A DNA stretch of 64,000 bases from Actinomycetes bacterium (GCA_021831035.1 JAKBNL010000002.1:1-64000), one strand, 5' to 3'. Counted from the first letter of the stretch, positions 19,568 to 28,013 are shown. Notes: generated from the letters alone by a model not told the origin. Translations and numbers: made by a program.

Positions 19568-20946
19568 GCGGGCACGAGCGGGCTGAGGGCGGCGTCGAGC
19601 GCCCGGCGCAGGTCGACCCCGGTCGTGGCGACCGGGATCACGGGTCGCACGAGGTCCTCGAGGGTCGACCCGTCGAGGAAGCGCCCCTCGTTGAGACAGA
19701 CGTCGGGCAGCAGGCAGATCCGTCCGGGAGCCACCTCGGCCAGGGCCCGGTTGAGGTCGGGGGCGGTGAGCAGGCCCGCCACCTTGATGTTGCCGCCGAA
19801 GTAGCGATTCTCGACGACCTCGACCTCGACCTCCCCGTAGCCGTGGCCGTCGAGGAGGTCGCGCAGGATCGGTCCGGCGTAGGCGCCCGTGAGAACCGTC
19901 ACACCGCCGGCGGGCTCGGCGCCGCGCGCGGCCGGTCCCGTCGCGCGCGGCGCGCGGTAGCCGAGCGCCGGCGCCCCGTCGACGGACTGGAAGAAACCCG
20001 AGCCCAGGCGCGCCATCGGAGCGCGCTCGGCGAAGCTCTGGCGGAACGAGGCGACCATGCCCACACCGTTCTCGGCCTCGTCGAGGCTGGCGAAGGCGGA
20101 CGGACCCGGCGGCTCGCGCCCGGCCACGAGGTAGAACTCGTCGCTCGCGAAGACCCGGGCGGAGCCGAAGAGCTCGCGGGTGAGGCTCTGGTAGCGCTCG
20201 GCGAGCTCGACGACGGCGAGGGCCTCGCGGGCCGTGTGGGGGCGCATCGTCTCCTCGCGCGAGAGGTCGCTCACCCCCACGGGCACCAGGGAGAGCGACG
20301 CGAGTTCGGGGTAGAGGGTCACGACGTCGTCGAGTGTGCGCACCAGCTCGTCGCCGTCGTTCACCCCCGGGCAGACGACGACCTGGCCGTGGACGCACAC
20401 CCCGGCCGCGAGCAGCTCGCGCAGCCACCGCAGGCTGGTGGCGCCCCGCGGGTTACGCAGCATCGCCGCGCGCAGCTCGGGGTTGGTCGCGTGGATCGAG
20501 ACGTAGATCGGCGAGAGGCGCTCCTCGAGCACCCGCTCGAGGTCGAGCTCGGTGAAGCGGGTGAGGGTCGTGTAGTTCCCGTAGAGGAACGAGAGGCGGT
20601 AGTCGTCGTCTTTCACGTAGAGGGACCGGCGCAGCCCCTTGGGCAACTGGTAGATGAAGCAGAACGCGCAGTGGTTGTCGCACGTGCGGATCCGATCAAA
20701 GACGGCCGAGTCGATCGCCAGGCCCACCGGCTCGCCGGCGGCCTTGGCGACGACGACCTTACGGGCGAGGAGCTCTCCGGGGCGACGCACGACGACGGTC
20801 GGCGAGGGACCGTCGATGAGCTGCTGGTAGGCGATGACGTCGGTCGGGGCGACCCCCTCGACGCTGAGCAGCTCGTCGCCGACCGCGAGGTCGCTGCGCG
20901 AGGCCGGTGAGTCCGGCGAAATGGACGAAATGCGGGCGCCGGGCAC
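19564..20946 (-). CDS. DUF512 radical SAM protein with N-terminal PDZ-like domain
   Basis: 460 aa. Residues 1-60 are PDZ-like (ISPDSPASRSDLAVGDELLS). The middle carries a compact radical-SAM cluster motif, CDNHCAFCFIYQLPKGLRRS (C-x3-C-x2-C), followed by YVKDDDYRLSFLYGNYTTLT, which is diagnostic for DUF512. The C-terminal DUF512 part ends in GRICLLPDVCLNEGRFLDGS. The reaction is unknown. The GTGA overlap with der, also found as a neighbourhood in Firmicutes from memory, hints at a role in ribosome or translation biology. GTG at 20946 is six bases after TAGGCT, so a leaderless mRNA is predicted. Confidence 0.9.
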   Translation of the reverse strand: MPGARISSISPDSPASRSDLAVGDELLSVEGVAPTDVIAYQQLIDGPSPTVVVRRPGELLARKVVVAKAAGEPVGLAIDSAVFDRIRTCDNHCAFCFIYQLPKGLRRSLYVKDDDYRLSFLYGNYTTLTRFTELDLERVLEERLSPIYVSIHATNPELRAAMLRNPRGATSLRWLRELLAAGVCVHGQVVVCPGVNDGDELVRTLDDVVTLYPELASLSLVPVGVSDLSREETMRPHTAREALAVVELAERYQSLTRELFGSARVFASDEFYLVAGREPPGPSAFASLDEAENGVGMVASFRQSFAERAPMARLGSGFFQSVDGAPALGYRAPRATGPAARGAEPAGGVTVLTGAYAGPILRDLLDGHGYGEVEVEVVENRYFGGNIKVAGLLTAPDLNRALAEVAPGRICLLPDVCLNEGRFLDGSTLEDLVRPVIPVATTGVDLRRALDAALSPLVPA

Positions 20947-20952
20947 CCCGAC

Positions 20953-20958
20953 AGCCTA
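20953..20958 (-). promoter_or_regulatory. Leaderless promoter -10 box of the DUF512-der operon
   Basis: TAGGCT, then GTCGGG, then GTG on the minus strand. It mirrors the ispH promoter, with 24 bp between the two hexamers. Confidence 0.6.
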
Positions 20959-20982
20959 GGAGGCCGCTCGGGAGGGCGAAAC

Positions 20983-20988
20983 TAGGCT
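20983..20988 (+). promoter_or_regulatory. Leaderless promoter -10 box of ispH
   Basis: TAGGCT, then GGGCCC, then the GTG of ispH at 20995. The same hexamer and spacing as the divergent DUF512 gene; each -35 region must overlap the partner's -10 box. Confidence 0.6.
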
Positions 20989-20994
20989 GGGCCC

Positions 20995-22038
20995 GTGGAC
21001 GTCGACAAGGTGGTGCTCGCGGCCCCCCGGGGCTTCTGCGCCGGGGTCGAGAAGGCGATCAAGGCCCTCGACTGGATGACCCGGGTCTTCGAGCCGCCGG
21101 TCTACTGCTACCACGAGATCGTCCACAACCGCGTGGTGGTCGAGCACTTCCGACGCCGGGGCGTCGTCTTCGTCGACGACGTGGCCCTCGTCCCCCCCGG
21201 GGCGCCGATCATGCTCAGCGCCCACGGCTCACCGCCCGAGGTGGTCGAGCGGGCCCGGGCCCGCGGGGGCACCGTCGTCGACGCGGTCTGTCCCCTGGTG
21301 ACCAAGGTGCACCACGAGCTCAAGGTGCGCGCGTCCAAGGGCTACACCGTGCTCTACGTCGGCCACGAGGGACACGAGGAGGCGGTGGGCACGATGGCCG
21401 TCGCGCCCGGGGCGGTCCGTCTCGTCGAGCGACCCGCCGACGTCGACGCGCTCGCCGGCCTCGAGGGACCGGTGGCGCTGTTGAACCAGACCACGCTCAG
21501 CCTCGACGAGTGGCGCGACGTGCGCGAACGGGTCGCCGAGGTCTTCCCCGAGGTCTGGACCCCGTCGCGCAGCGACCTGTGCTTCGCGACCACCAACCGT
21601 CAGGCGGCGTTGCGCGAGGCGGCCGCCGACGCCGACGCCGTGGTGGTGATCGGCTCGGCCAACTCCTCCAATACGGTGGCCCTCGCCAAGGTCGCGGCGA
21701 CGGTCTGCGCCGGGCCGGTGCTGCGGGTGAACGGGGCGGACGAACTGCCCGAGGGGCTCTCGGGCGTCGTCGCGGTGACGGCCGGGGCCTCGGCCCCCGA
21801 GTCGCTCGTCGACGAGGTGCTCGCGCGGCTCGCGCCGCGCGACGGGGTCGAGGTCCGCGCCACGACCGTCGAGGAGGAGTACTTCCCCCCGCCGCCCGAG
21901 TTGCGTGAGTTGCTGCGCGCCCTCACCGGCGTGCTCGACGCGGCGCTGGGCGCCCACGGCGACCCGGCAGAGCCCGCGGACCGCGACTTCGGCGCGGCGG
22001 AGGTGCTCGCCGCCGCCCCCGAGGGCCAAAACCCCTAA
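20995..22038 (+). CDS. ispH: 4-hydroxy-3-methylbut-2-enyl diphosphate reductase
   Basis: 347 aa; the last MEP-pathway enzyme, turning HMBPP into IPP and DMAPP with a 4Fe-4S cluster. The three cluster cysteines are in APRGFCAGVEKAI (residue 14), VDAVCPLVTKVH and DLCFATTNRQ. YHEIVHNRVVVEHF, LSAHGSPPEV and GSANSSNTVAL hold substrate-binding His, Ser and Asn residues. A C-terminal tail of about 45 residues beyond the core is poorly conserved. GTG start, no ribosome site, predicted leaderless. Confidence 0.96.
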   Translation: MDVDKVVLAAPRGFCAGVEKAIKALDWMTRVFEPPVYCYHEIVHNRVVVEHFRRRGVVFVDDVALVPPGAPIMLSAHGSPPEVVERARARGGTVVDAVCPLVTKVHHELKVRASKGYTVLYVGHEGHEEAVGTMAVAPGAVRLVERPADVDALAGLEGPVALLNQTTLSLDEWRDVRERVAEVFPEVWTPSRSDLCFATTNRQAALREAAADADAVVVIGSANSSNTVALAKVAATVCAGPVLRVNGADELPEGLSGVVAVTAGASAPESLVDEVLARLAPRDGVEVRATTVEEEYFPPPPELRELLRALTGVLDAALGAHGDPAEPADRDFGAAEVLAAAPEGQNP

Positions 22039-22043
22039 CGGGA

Positions 22044-22049
22044 TAGTAT
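22044..22049 (+). promoter_or_regulatory. -10 box TAGTAT upstream of a 42-codon leader ORF
   Basis: TAGTAT, then TTCCCG, then GTG at 22056. It is the best -10 match in this stretch and has the six-base spacing seen elsewhere. It is the likely promoter of the glycosyltransferase transcript. Confidence 0.5.
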
Positions 22050-22055
22050 TTCCCG

Positions 22056-22184
22056 GTGAGATTCATCCGCCTGGACACCCCCGCGCGCACGCCGTGGGTT
22101 CACAGCGCGGCGCCGGCCGTCGGCGCCCTATCCCCCGCGCCCGGCGGGCCGGCGGAGCGCGACGCACGCGTCCCCTCCCTCTAG
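22056..22184 (+). CDS. Putative 42-aa leader ORF before the glycosyltransferase
   Basis: GTG-started frame (MRFIRLDTPARTPWVHSAAP and so on, rich in Pro, Ala and Arg), ending in TAG 17 bases before the glycosyltransferase ATG. Its start has the leaderless promoter geometry. No homology is recognised and the composition is that of non-coding GC-rich DNA. Translation would be a by-product of a transcript beginning with GTG, or a leader that tunes the gene downstream. Confidence 0.3.
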   Translation: MRFIRLDTPARTPWVHSAAPAVGALSPAPGGPAERDARVPSL

Positions 22185-22201
22185 CGACCCACAGGAGACA
22201 C

Positions 22202-23002
22202 ATGGCCACGTTCGACCTGGAGAAGCGCCGGCTGGCGCGACTGCGCGAGTACGCGATCGCCCAGGCGCTCGAGCGCTTCGAGGGTGACTATCCGGACTTC
22301 ACGCCCGAGTCCATCGTGGCGTCGCTGTGCGCCTACGAGGAGGAGGGCAACATTGGCGACGTCCTCGCCAAGATGCCCGAGTCGATCGACGGTCGGCCCT
22401 ACACGGTCCTCGTGGTCGTCGACGGCGGCGAGGACCGCACGGCCGAAATCGCCCGCACCTTCCCGGCGGCGCGCGTGATCGAGTTCCCGGTCAACCTGGG
22501 TCACGGGGTGGCCCTGCAGGTGACGTACCGCTTCTGCATCGACCACGGGGTGAAGTTCGTCGTCACCCTCGACGCCGACGGCCAGAACGACCCGGCGGAG
22601 ATGGGCCAGATCCTCAAGCCCCTCCTCGACGACGAGGCCGACTTCGTGGTGGCGAGCCGGGTCCTCGGTGTCGACAAGACGACCGACGTCGTGCGAAAGA
22701 CCGGCGTGCGCTTCTTCTCGTTCGTGATGAACCGCATGACCGGGGCCGACCTCACCGATACCTCCACGGGCTACCGGGGACTGCGCGTGACGATGCTCGC
22801 CGACGTCCTCGACCGGCTGACCCAAGAGCAGTATCAGACGGCCGAGCTACTGATCACCTGCCTCAAGCGGGGCTGGCGGGCGAGTGAGGTCCCGACCGTC
22901 TGGTATCCGCGCGCCTCGGGCACGACGAAGAAGGGCAAGAACTGGCTCTTCGGCTTCCGCTACGCCCGAGTCGTCTTTGGCACCTGGTGGCGTGAGCGCT
23001 GA
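22202..23002 (+). CDS. Family 2 glycosyltransferase
   Basis: 266 aa, GT-A fold. The nucleotide-sugar site appears as VLVVVDGGEDRT, and the metal-binding DxD is in TLDADGQNDPAEM near residue 125. A conserved DTSTGYRGLRVTML follows, as in dolichyl-phosphate-mannose-synthase-like enzymes. About 60 residues precede the first strand. No transmembrane segment is seen at the C-terminus (FGFRYARVVFGTWWRER). It may make a polyprenyl-linked sugar or a cell-surface glycan; donor and acceptor unknown. ATG at 22202 has AGGAGA upstream, unlike its leaderless neighbours. Confidence 0.87.
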   Translation: MATFDLEKRRLARLREYAIAQALERFEGDYPDFTPESIVASLCAYEEEGNIGDVLAKMPESIDGRPYTVLVVVDGGEDRTAEIARTFPAARVIEFPVNLGHGVALQVTYRFCIDHGVKFVVTLDADGQNDPAEMGQILKPLLDDEADFVVASRVLGVDKTTDVVRKTGVRFFSFVMNRMTGADLTDTSTGYRGLRVTMLADVLDRLTQEQYQTAELLITCLKRGWRASEVPTVWYPRASGTTKKGKNWLFGFRYARVVFGTWWRER

Positions 23003-23039
23003 GTCCGGCGCCGCGTCGGACCCCGTGGCCCGGTCGGAC

Positions 23040-23045
23040 TAGCCT
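23040..23045 (+). promoter_or_regulatory. -10 box TAGCCT for ctaA
   Basis: TAGCCT 64 bases before the ctaA start; predicts a leader of nearly 60 nt that carries the AAGGAGG ribosome site. Confidence 0.4.
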
Positions 23046-23108
23046 GACGGCCGACTCGCCGACGGACGCCCCGGCGCCCCCGGCGGGCGGGTGCAAGGAG
23101 GCATCGCC

Positions 23109-24056
23109 GTGGTCGAGTCGAGTCCGTCGCCGTCCCGCCTGCTCGGGTCCACCCCGGAGAGGCTGGTCCCCGCCGAGGCCGACCGCGCGAGCACCGTCGC
23201 TCTCGTCCTCGCCCTGGTCACGGCGGGGGCGACGTACGCGCTGGTCGTGCTCGGTAGCACCGTACGGGTCACCAACTCGGGGATGGGCTGCCCGAGCTGG
23301 CCCCTCTGCTACGGCCGACTAGGGCCGATCGACCGGTTCCACGCCCTGCTCGAGCAGTCGCACCGCTACCTGGTGGTCGTGGTGACCGTGTGCGCCGTCG
23401 CCACGGCCCTCGCCGCCTGGCGCGCCCGGCACCGCCACGCGGTCCTGGTCCCGGCGAGCGTGGCGGTGGGGCTCGTCGTCGTCCAGGCCGCCCTGGGGGC
23501 GCTCACCGTGCTCGCGAAGAACGCTCCCTGGACGGTGGCGGTCCACCTCGTGGTGGGGCTGGTCTTCCTCGGTGCGACCACGGTGAGCGCCGTCGTCGCG
23601 CTCTGGGGCCCGGGGCGCACCCGCTCCCTGGCCGCGCTCGGGCGTTCCGGCTGGGCCCTCCTCACCGCGACCCTCGCGACGGTCGTGGGCGGGACCCTGG
23701 TCGTCGCCCAGGGCGCGGGGCGGGCCTGCGCGGGCTGGCCCCTCTGCCCGGCGGGTGCACCCGGTCTCGCCGACTGGCAGCTCCTGCACCGCTCCCTGGC
23801 CGGGCTCTTGGCCGTCTCGCTCGGGGCCTTCGTCGTCGCGCACTGGACCACCGGATCCACCCGCTGGCGCACGAGCGCCCTGGTCGCGTCGGGCCTCTTC
23901 GCGCTCGTGGCGGCGATGGGCGCCGTCAGCGCCCTCACCCGGGCCGCCGCCACGTGGCAGGACGTCCACCTGGCGGTGGTGGCCCTGCTGTGGGTGAGCG
24001 TCGTGGCGAGCGCCTCGCTCGCCGCGATGGTCGAGGCGCCGGCGCGACGCGTCTAG
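23109..24056 (+). CDS. ctaA: Heme A synthase (CtaA/COX15)
   Basis: 315-aa membrane protein with eight hydrophobic segments in two similar halves. It oxidises the C8 methyl of heme O to give heme A for aa3-type oxidase. Each half has the Gram-positive type cysteine pair, CPSWPLC and CAGWPLC, plus heme-ligand histidines in EQSHRYL, VAVHLVVG, LLHRSLAG and DVHLAVV. The VRVTNSGMGCPSWPLCYGR signature is intact. GTG at 23109 is chosen over one 18 bases upstream because AAGGAGG lies seven bases before it. It shows the host has aerobic respiration with a heme-A oxidase. Ends in a CTAG overlap with plsC. Confidence 0.93.
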   Translation: MVESSPSPSRLLGSTPERLVPAEADRASTVALVLALVTAGATYALVVLGSTVRVTNSGMGCPSWPLCYGRLGPIDRFHALLEQSHRYLVVVVTVCAVATALAAWRARHRHAVLVPASVAVGLVVVQAALGALTVLAKNAPWTVAVHLVVGLVFLGATTVSAVVALWGPGRTRSLAALGRSGWALLTATLATVVGGTLVVAQGAGRACAGWPLCPAGAPGLADWQLLHRSLAGLLAVSLGAFVVAHWTTGSTRWRTSALVASGLFALVAAMGAVSALTRAAATWQDVHLAVVALLWVSVVASASLAAMVEAPARRV

Positions 24057-24724
24057 CGGGCGCGTCGCTCCAGCGCGTCGTGGTACACGCCCTCCAGGCG
24101 CCGGCGCAGCTCCTCCGAGGCGGCCGCCACCTCGGAGCGCTTCACGCGTCCGTCGGGCCCGGGGCGCGGTGGCGGCATCGGCTCACCCACCACCACGACC
24201 ACCTTGGAGGGACGCGGTAGCCACGCGCCCACCGGCATCGCCTCGTCCGAGCCGGCGATGCCCACCGGCACCACCGTGGCCCCGGTGCGCGCGGCCACGA
24301 ACATCGCCCCGTCGTGCAGGGGCTTGACGTGGTAGCCCTCCTCGCGCGTGCCCTCGGGGAAGACGATCAGGGCCAGACCCTCGCCCAGGGCGCGCTCGGA
24401 CAGGCGCATCGCCTCGCGGTCGGTCGAGCCGCGCTCGACCTTGAACGCACCGAGTTCGCGCAGCACCCACGAGAACCAGCGCGTCGAGAAGATCCCCTCC
24501 TTGGCCATGAAGTACACCTTGCGGGGTGAGAGGAAGATGGTGAAGACGAAGTCGACGTTGGAGCGGTGAATCGGCGCGATCAGCACCGGGCCGGTCGGCG
24601 GGATGTGCTCGGCGCCGATCACCGTGGGACGAAAGAGCAGGCGCGCGAGCCCCCCGAGGAGCGCGCGGGCGAATCGGTAGACGGGCGTCCAGCCCCGGCT
24701 CAGTGCGGTCTCGTCCTCAGCCAC
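24053..24724 (-). CDS. plsC: 1-acyl-sn-glycerol-3-phosphate acyltransferase
   Basis: 223 aa, PlsC-type acyltransferase that makes phosphatidic acid from lysophosphatidate. The catalytic H-x4-D box is HRSNVD near residue 53 and the glycerol-phosphate box FPEGTR near residue 121. A hydrophobic N-terminus (FARALLGGLARLLF) could anchor it to the membrane. GTG at 24724 overlaps the cmk end by 25 bases. The cmk-plsC order is common in actinobacteria, where der often follows; here der lies 4 kb away. Confidence 0.9.
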   Translation of the reverse strand: MAEDETALSRGWTPVYRFARALLGGLARLLFRPTVIGAEHIPPTGPVLIAPIHRSNVDFVFTIFLSPRKVYFMAKEGIFSTRWFSWVLRELGAFKVERGSTDREAMRLSERALGEGLALIVFPEGTREEGYHVKPLHDGAMFVAARTGATVVPVGIAGSDEAMPVGAWLPRPSKVVVVVGEPMPPPRPGPDGRVKRSEVAAASEELRRRLEGVYHDALERRAR

Positions 24725-25326
24725 GCGCGGATCTCCTCGACGACCTCCCCCACGGAGCGCCCCGTCGTGTCTAGCACGAGGGCGTCGGGCGCCTGGCGCA
24801 GCGGCGAGGCCTCCCGCGAGGCGTCCGCCTGGTCACGGCGCGCGACGGAAGCCGCGCCCTCCTCGCCGCGGCGACGGGCCCGCTCCTCGAGCGACGCGGT
24901 GAGAAAGACCTTGACCGTCGCGTTCGGGAAGACGACCGTGGTGATGTCGCGACCCTCGACGACGGTGCCCTCGGGCTGGCGGTCCGCGAACGCCCGCTGG
25001 CGCGCGACCATCTGGGCGCGTACCTCGGGGTTGGCCGCGACGACCGAGACGGCCTCGTTCACCCGCTCGGTACGGATCTCGTCTTCGACGTCGCGCCCGT
25101 CGATCACGACCCGCGGGAGGGTCTCGATGGCGGCCGCGCGCGCGAGCGCGGCGACGGCCGCGGCGTCGGCCGGCGCCACCCCCCGGTCGAGGGCGGCCAC
25201 CGTCACGGCCCGGTACATGGCGCCCGTGTCGAGGAACGACCAGCCGAGCGCGTCGGCCAGGGCCCGCGCGACGCTGGACTTGCCCGAGCCGGCCGGGCCG
25301 TCGATGGCGATGACCCGCTCGCTCAC
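24700..25326 (-). CDS. cmk: Cytidylate kinase
   Basis: 208 aa; phosphorylates CMP and dCMP. P-loop GPAGSGKSSVARALA at residues 10-24, then FLDTGAMYRAVTVAAL for substrate binding, VVIDGRDVEDEIRTE, and VVEGRDITTVVFPNATVKVF near the catalytic arginines. GTG at 25326 overlaps the aroA stop as GTGA. Confidence 0.95.
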   Translation of the reverse strand: MSERVIAIDGPAGSGKSSVARALADALGWSFLDTGAMYRAVTVAALDRGVAPADAAAVAALARAAAIETLPRVVIDGRDVEDEIRTERVNEAVSVVAANPEVRAQMVARQRAFADRQPEGTVVEGRDITTVVFPNATVKVFLTASLEERARRRGEEGAASVARRDQADASREASPLRQAPDALVLDTTGRSVGEVVEEIRAWLRTRPH

Positions 25327-26594
25327 GCGAGCAATGCTAAGTCGCGGAAGAAGTGGGGGTAGCTGGTGGCGACCGTGTCGGCGCCCTGGATCGCGCAGCC
25401 TCGCCCGGCGGCGCCGGCGATTGCCGCGGCCATGACCATGCGGTGGTCGAGCCCCGCGTCCAGGCGGAACGGCGCGAAGCGCCGCGCGGCGCCGAGGCCC
25501 TCGACGAAGAAGTCGTCGCCCTCGGCCCAGGCCCTCGCCCCGAGGCGCCCGGCGAGCTCGAGCGAACCGGCGAAGCGGTCCGACTCCTTGACCCGCAGCT
25601 CCCCCATGGCCCGGAAGGCGCTCACCCCCTCGGCCGCACAGGCCGCGACGGTGAGGATCGGCACCTCGTCCACCGAGGGGATCTCGTGGCTGTGCACCTC
25701 GGTGGCGACGAGCGCCGAGGAGAGGGCCGAGAGTGAGTGGAACCCCCCGTGGTCGTGGAGCGCAACGCGTGCGCCCATGCGCGCGAGGACCCCCACGAAG
25801 CCGACCCGTTCGGGAGCGGCGTCGAGGCTGACGACCTCGAGGGACGCGTCCTCGTGGATGGCGCCGAGCACCGCGAAGAAGGCGGCCTGGGACGGGTCAC
25901 CCGGGACGAACCACGAGCGCGCGCTCGGTCGACCGGGGCTCAGGGTGACGCGCCGCCCGGCGCCCTCGGGCGCGACCGCGAGGTCGAGTCCGGCCGCGCG
26001 CAGCGCGTCCTCGGTGGTGGTTCGGGTGCGCACCGACTCCACAACGGTCGTCGGCCCGGCGGCGCTCAGTCCGGCGAGCAAGACGGCCGACTTCACCTGA
26101 GCGCTCGGCACCGGGACGTGGTACGCGATGCCGCTGAGCGGCCCGCCCTCGACGACGAGGGGCGCGTGGAGGGTCGGCCCCTCCCCGTGCACCCGGGCGC
26201 CCATCAGCCGCAGCGGCGTCGCGACCCGGTCCATCGGCCGGCGCGACAGCGACGCGTCCCCGACCAGCCGATGGGAGCCGGCGACGGCGGCCACCACCCC
26301 ACAGAGCAAGCGCATCGTGGTCCCGGAGTTGGCGCACTCGAGCGGCTCGGCGCTCGGGCGAAGACCGCCCCCGGGCCCGTGCACCGCCACGCGGTCCCCG
26401 TCACGCTCGACGCGCGCCCCGAGGCGGGCCACGGCGTCGAGGGTCGCCGCGACGTCGGCCCCGGGCGAGAGCCCGCTGAGGGTGCTGCGGCCCCGAGCGA
26501 GGGCCGAGAGCAGGACGGCCCGGTGGGAGTAGCTCTTGTCGCCCGGGACCCGGACCGCACCGCGCACCCGCGCGAGTGGCGCGACGTCGGTCAC
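25323..26594 (-). CDS. aroA: 3-phosphoshikimate 1-carboxyvinyltransferase (EPSP synthase)
   Basis: 423 aa, two inverse alpha/beta domains; joins shikimate-3-phosphate and PEP. Visible motifs are VPGDKSYSHRAVLLSAL with the PEP-binding Lys, ECANSGTTMRLLCGV for the LxNSGTTxR signature, SLSRRPMDRVATPL, SAQVKSAVLLAGL and RVKESDRFAG. It begins GTG ACC GAC at 26594 and overlaps tyrA by GTGA. The PEP-site loop reads ANSGTTMRLL; by eye the Gly-Ala-type changes of glyphosate-tolerant class II enzymes cannot be judged. Confidence 0.96.
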   Translation of the reverse strand: MTDVAPLARVRGAVRVPGDKSYSHRAVLLSALARGRSTLSGLSPGADVAATLDAVARLGARVERDGDRVAVHGPGGGLRPSAEPLECANSGTTMRLLCGVVAAVAGSHRLVGDASLSRRPMDRVATPLRLMGARVHGEGPTLHAPLVVEGGPLSGIAYHVPVPSAQVKSAVLLAGLSAAGPTTVVESVRTRTTTEDALRAAGLDLAVAPEGAGRRVTLSPGRPSARSWFVPGDPSQAAFFAVLGAIHEDASLEVVSLDAAPERVGFVGVLARMGARVALHDHGGFHSLSALSSALVATEVHSHEIPSVDEVPILTVAACAAEGVSAFRAMGELRVKESDRFAGSLELAGRLGARAWAEGDDFFVEGLGAARRFAPFRLDAGLDHRMVMAAAIAGAAGRGCAIQGADTVATSYPHFFRDLALLA

Positions 26595-27658
26595 TCCCGG
26601 CCCACCCCGAAGCCTCGCGCCACGAGGGCGGTGACGAGCTCCTCGGCCCGCGCGGCGTCGACCGCGAGCAGCAGGGTCCCGCCCGTGCCCTCGATGCCGT
26701 GAGCGATCTCGATGTCGTAGATGTTGACCAGGGCCTCCGAGGCGGTGCGGGTCACCGCGGCCAGTACCCCGGGCTCGTCGCTCACCGCGACGCGCAGGTA
26801 CGCGAGCTCCTCGGGGTGCAGGGCCCGCCCCGGCAGCCGCCGGCGCGCGACCGAGGCGCTCTGCAGGTCCCGCGAGAGCGCGGGGCGGTCCCCCGCCTCG
26901 AGGGCGAGGCGCCACCGGGTGAGGCGGCCCTCGAGCGCGGCGAGCGACGCGCTGACCGCCCCGCGGTTCTCGAAGAGCACGTCGGGCCAGATGGAGGGGT
27001 CACCGGCCGCCACCCGGGTCATGTCACGGAACCCGCCGGCGGCCAGTTGGAGGAGCACCGCGTCCTGTTCGGCCGCGTCGGCCGCCTCGTTCATGAGCGC
27101 CACGGCGAGCAGGTGGGGCACGTGGCTCGCCACCGCGACGAGCCGGTCGTGATCGGCGGCCGGCACCGCGATCACGTTGGCGCCCAGCTCACGCCACACC
27201 CCGTGCAAGAAGCCGTAGGTCGCCGGGGCGGTCGTCTCGGTCGGGGTGAGCACCCAGGTGCAGCCCCCGAAGAGGTCGGCCCGCGCGCCCTCGAGGCCGC
27301 GCCGCTCCGAGCCGGCCATGGGGTGACCGCCGACGAAACGCGGGTCGTCCAGTGCGAGGACGATCGAGGCCTTCACCCCCGCGACGTCGGTCACGACGAG
27401 CCGGTCCGACCCCCGGGCGAGCGCGGCGCGGGCCGCGTCGATGACCGCGCCGGCCGGGGTGGCCACGACGCAGAGGACCACGCCGGCGTCGAGGTCGCCC
27501 TCGACGACGACCCCGGTGTCGCGGGCGCGGGCGACGACGCGGGCGTCGGCGTCCTCACCGGTGACGGACCAGCCGTGCTCGGCCAGGGCGAGGGCCACCG
27601 ACGCGCCGATGAGCCCGAGGCCAACGACGTGGGCCCGGCGCTCAGCTGGGGAGGTCAT
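26591..27658 (-). CDS. tyrA: Prephenate dehydrogenase with C-terminal ACT domain
   Basis: 355 aa. The N-terminal NAD(P) fold starts with VVGLGLIGASVALALAEHGW. GGHPMAGSERRGLEGARADL holds the prephenate-binding His and Arg. The helical dimerisation domain contains HDRLVAVASHVPHLLAVAL. The last 65 residues (LRVAVSDEPGVLAAVTRTAS, NIYDIEIAHG) form an ACT domain, so feedback inhibition by tyrosine is likely. It overlaps the aroH end by 17 bases and lies directly before aroA. Confidence 0.94.
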   Translation of the reverse strand: MTSPAERRAHVVGLGLIGASVALALAEHGWSVTGEDADARVVARARDTGVVVEGDLDAGVVLCVVATPAGAVIDAARAALARGSDRLVVTDVAGVKASIVLALDDPRFVGGHPMAGSERRGLEGARADLFGGCTWVLTPTETTAPATYGFLHGVWRELGANVIAVPAADHDRLVAVASHVPHLLAVALMNEAADAAEQDAVLLQLAAGGFRDMTRVAAGDPSIWPDVLFENRGAVSASLAALEGRLTRWRLALEAGDRPALSRDLQSASVARRRLPGRALHPEELAYLRVAVSDEPGVLAAVTRTASEALVNIYDIEIAHGIEGTGGTLLLAVDAARAEELVTALVARGFGVGRE

Positions 27659-28013
27659 CGCGAAGCGAGACGGCCTTTCTCAGGTAGACGTGGTGCAGCT
27701 CGGCCCGCGAGCGTGTCGTGTAGAGGTGCATCAGCACGCGCACGCAGCGGGCCATCGCGCCCGGCACGGCGATCTCGCTGGCGCACAGGAGGGGCACGTC
27801 GCCGAAGCCGACCTCGCGCGCCGCGGTCGCCGGGAACACGGCGATCAGGTCCGGGGTCGTCGTGAACATCACGCTCACCACGTCGTCGTGCTCGACGCCG
27901 TTGCGCGCCATCATCTCGCCGAGCAGCTCGACGGTCGCTTCGGTGATGGCCTGGGCGGTGTCGACCCCGCACGTCGTCGCGCCCCGGAGGGCCCGCAGCG
28001 TCGGAGTCGTCAT
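27642..28013 (-). CDS. aroH: Chorismate mutase, AroH type
   Basis: 123 aa, the trimeric AroH fold as in Bacillus, not the all-helical AroQ. Active-site segments are RALRGATTCGVDTAQAI at the N-terminus, SVMFTTTPDLIAVFPA, RCVRVLMHLYT with the key Arg, and HHVYLRKAVSLRDDL. It converts chorismate to prephenate, feeding TyrA encoded right after. ATG at 28013 overlaps rluB's stop as ATGA. Confidence 0.94.
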   Translation of the reverse strand: MTTPTLRALRGATTCGVDTAQAITEATVELLGEMMARNGVEHDDVVSVMFTTTPDLIAVFPATAAREVGFGDVPLLCASEIAVPGAMARCVRVLMHLYTTRSRAELHHVYLRKAVSLRDDLPS

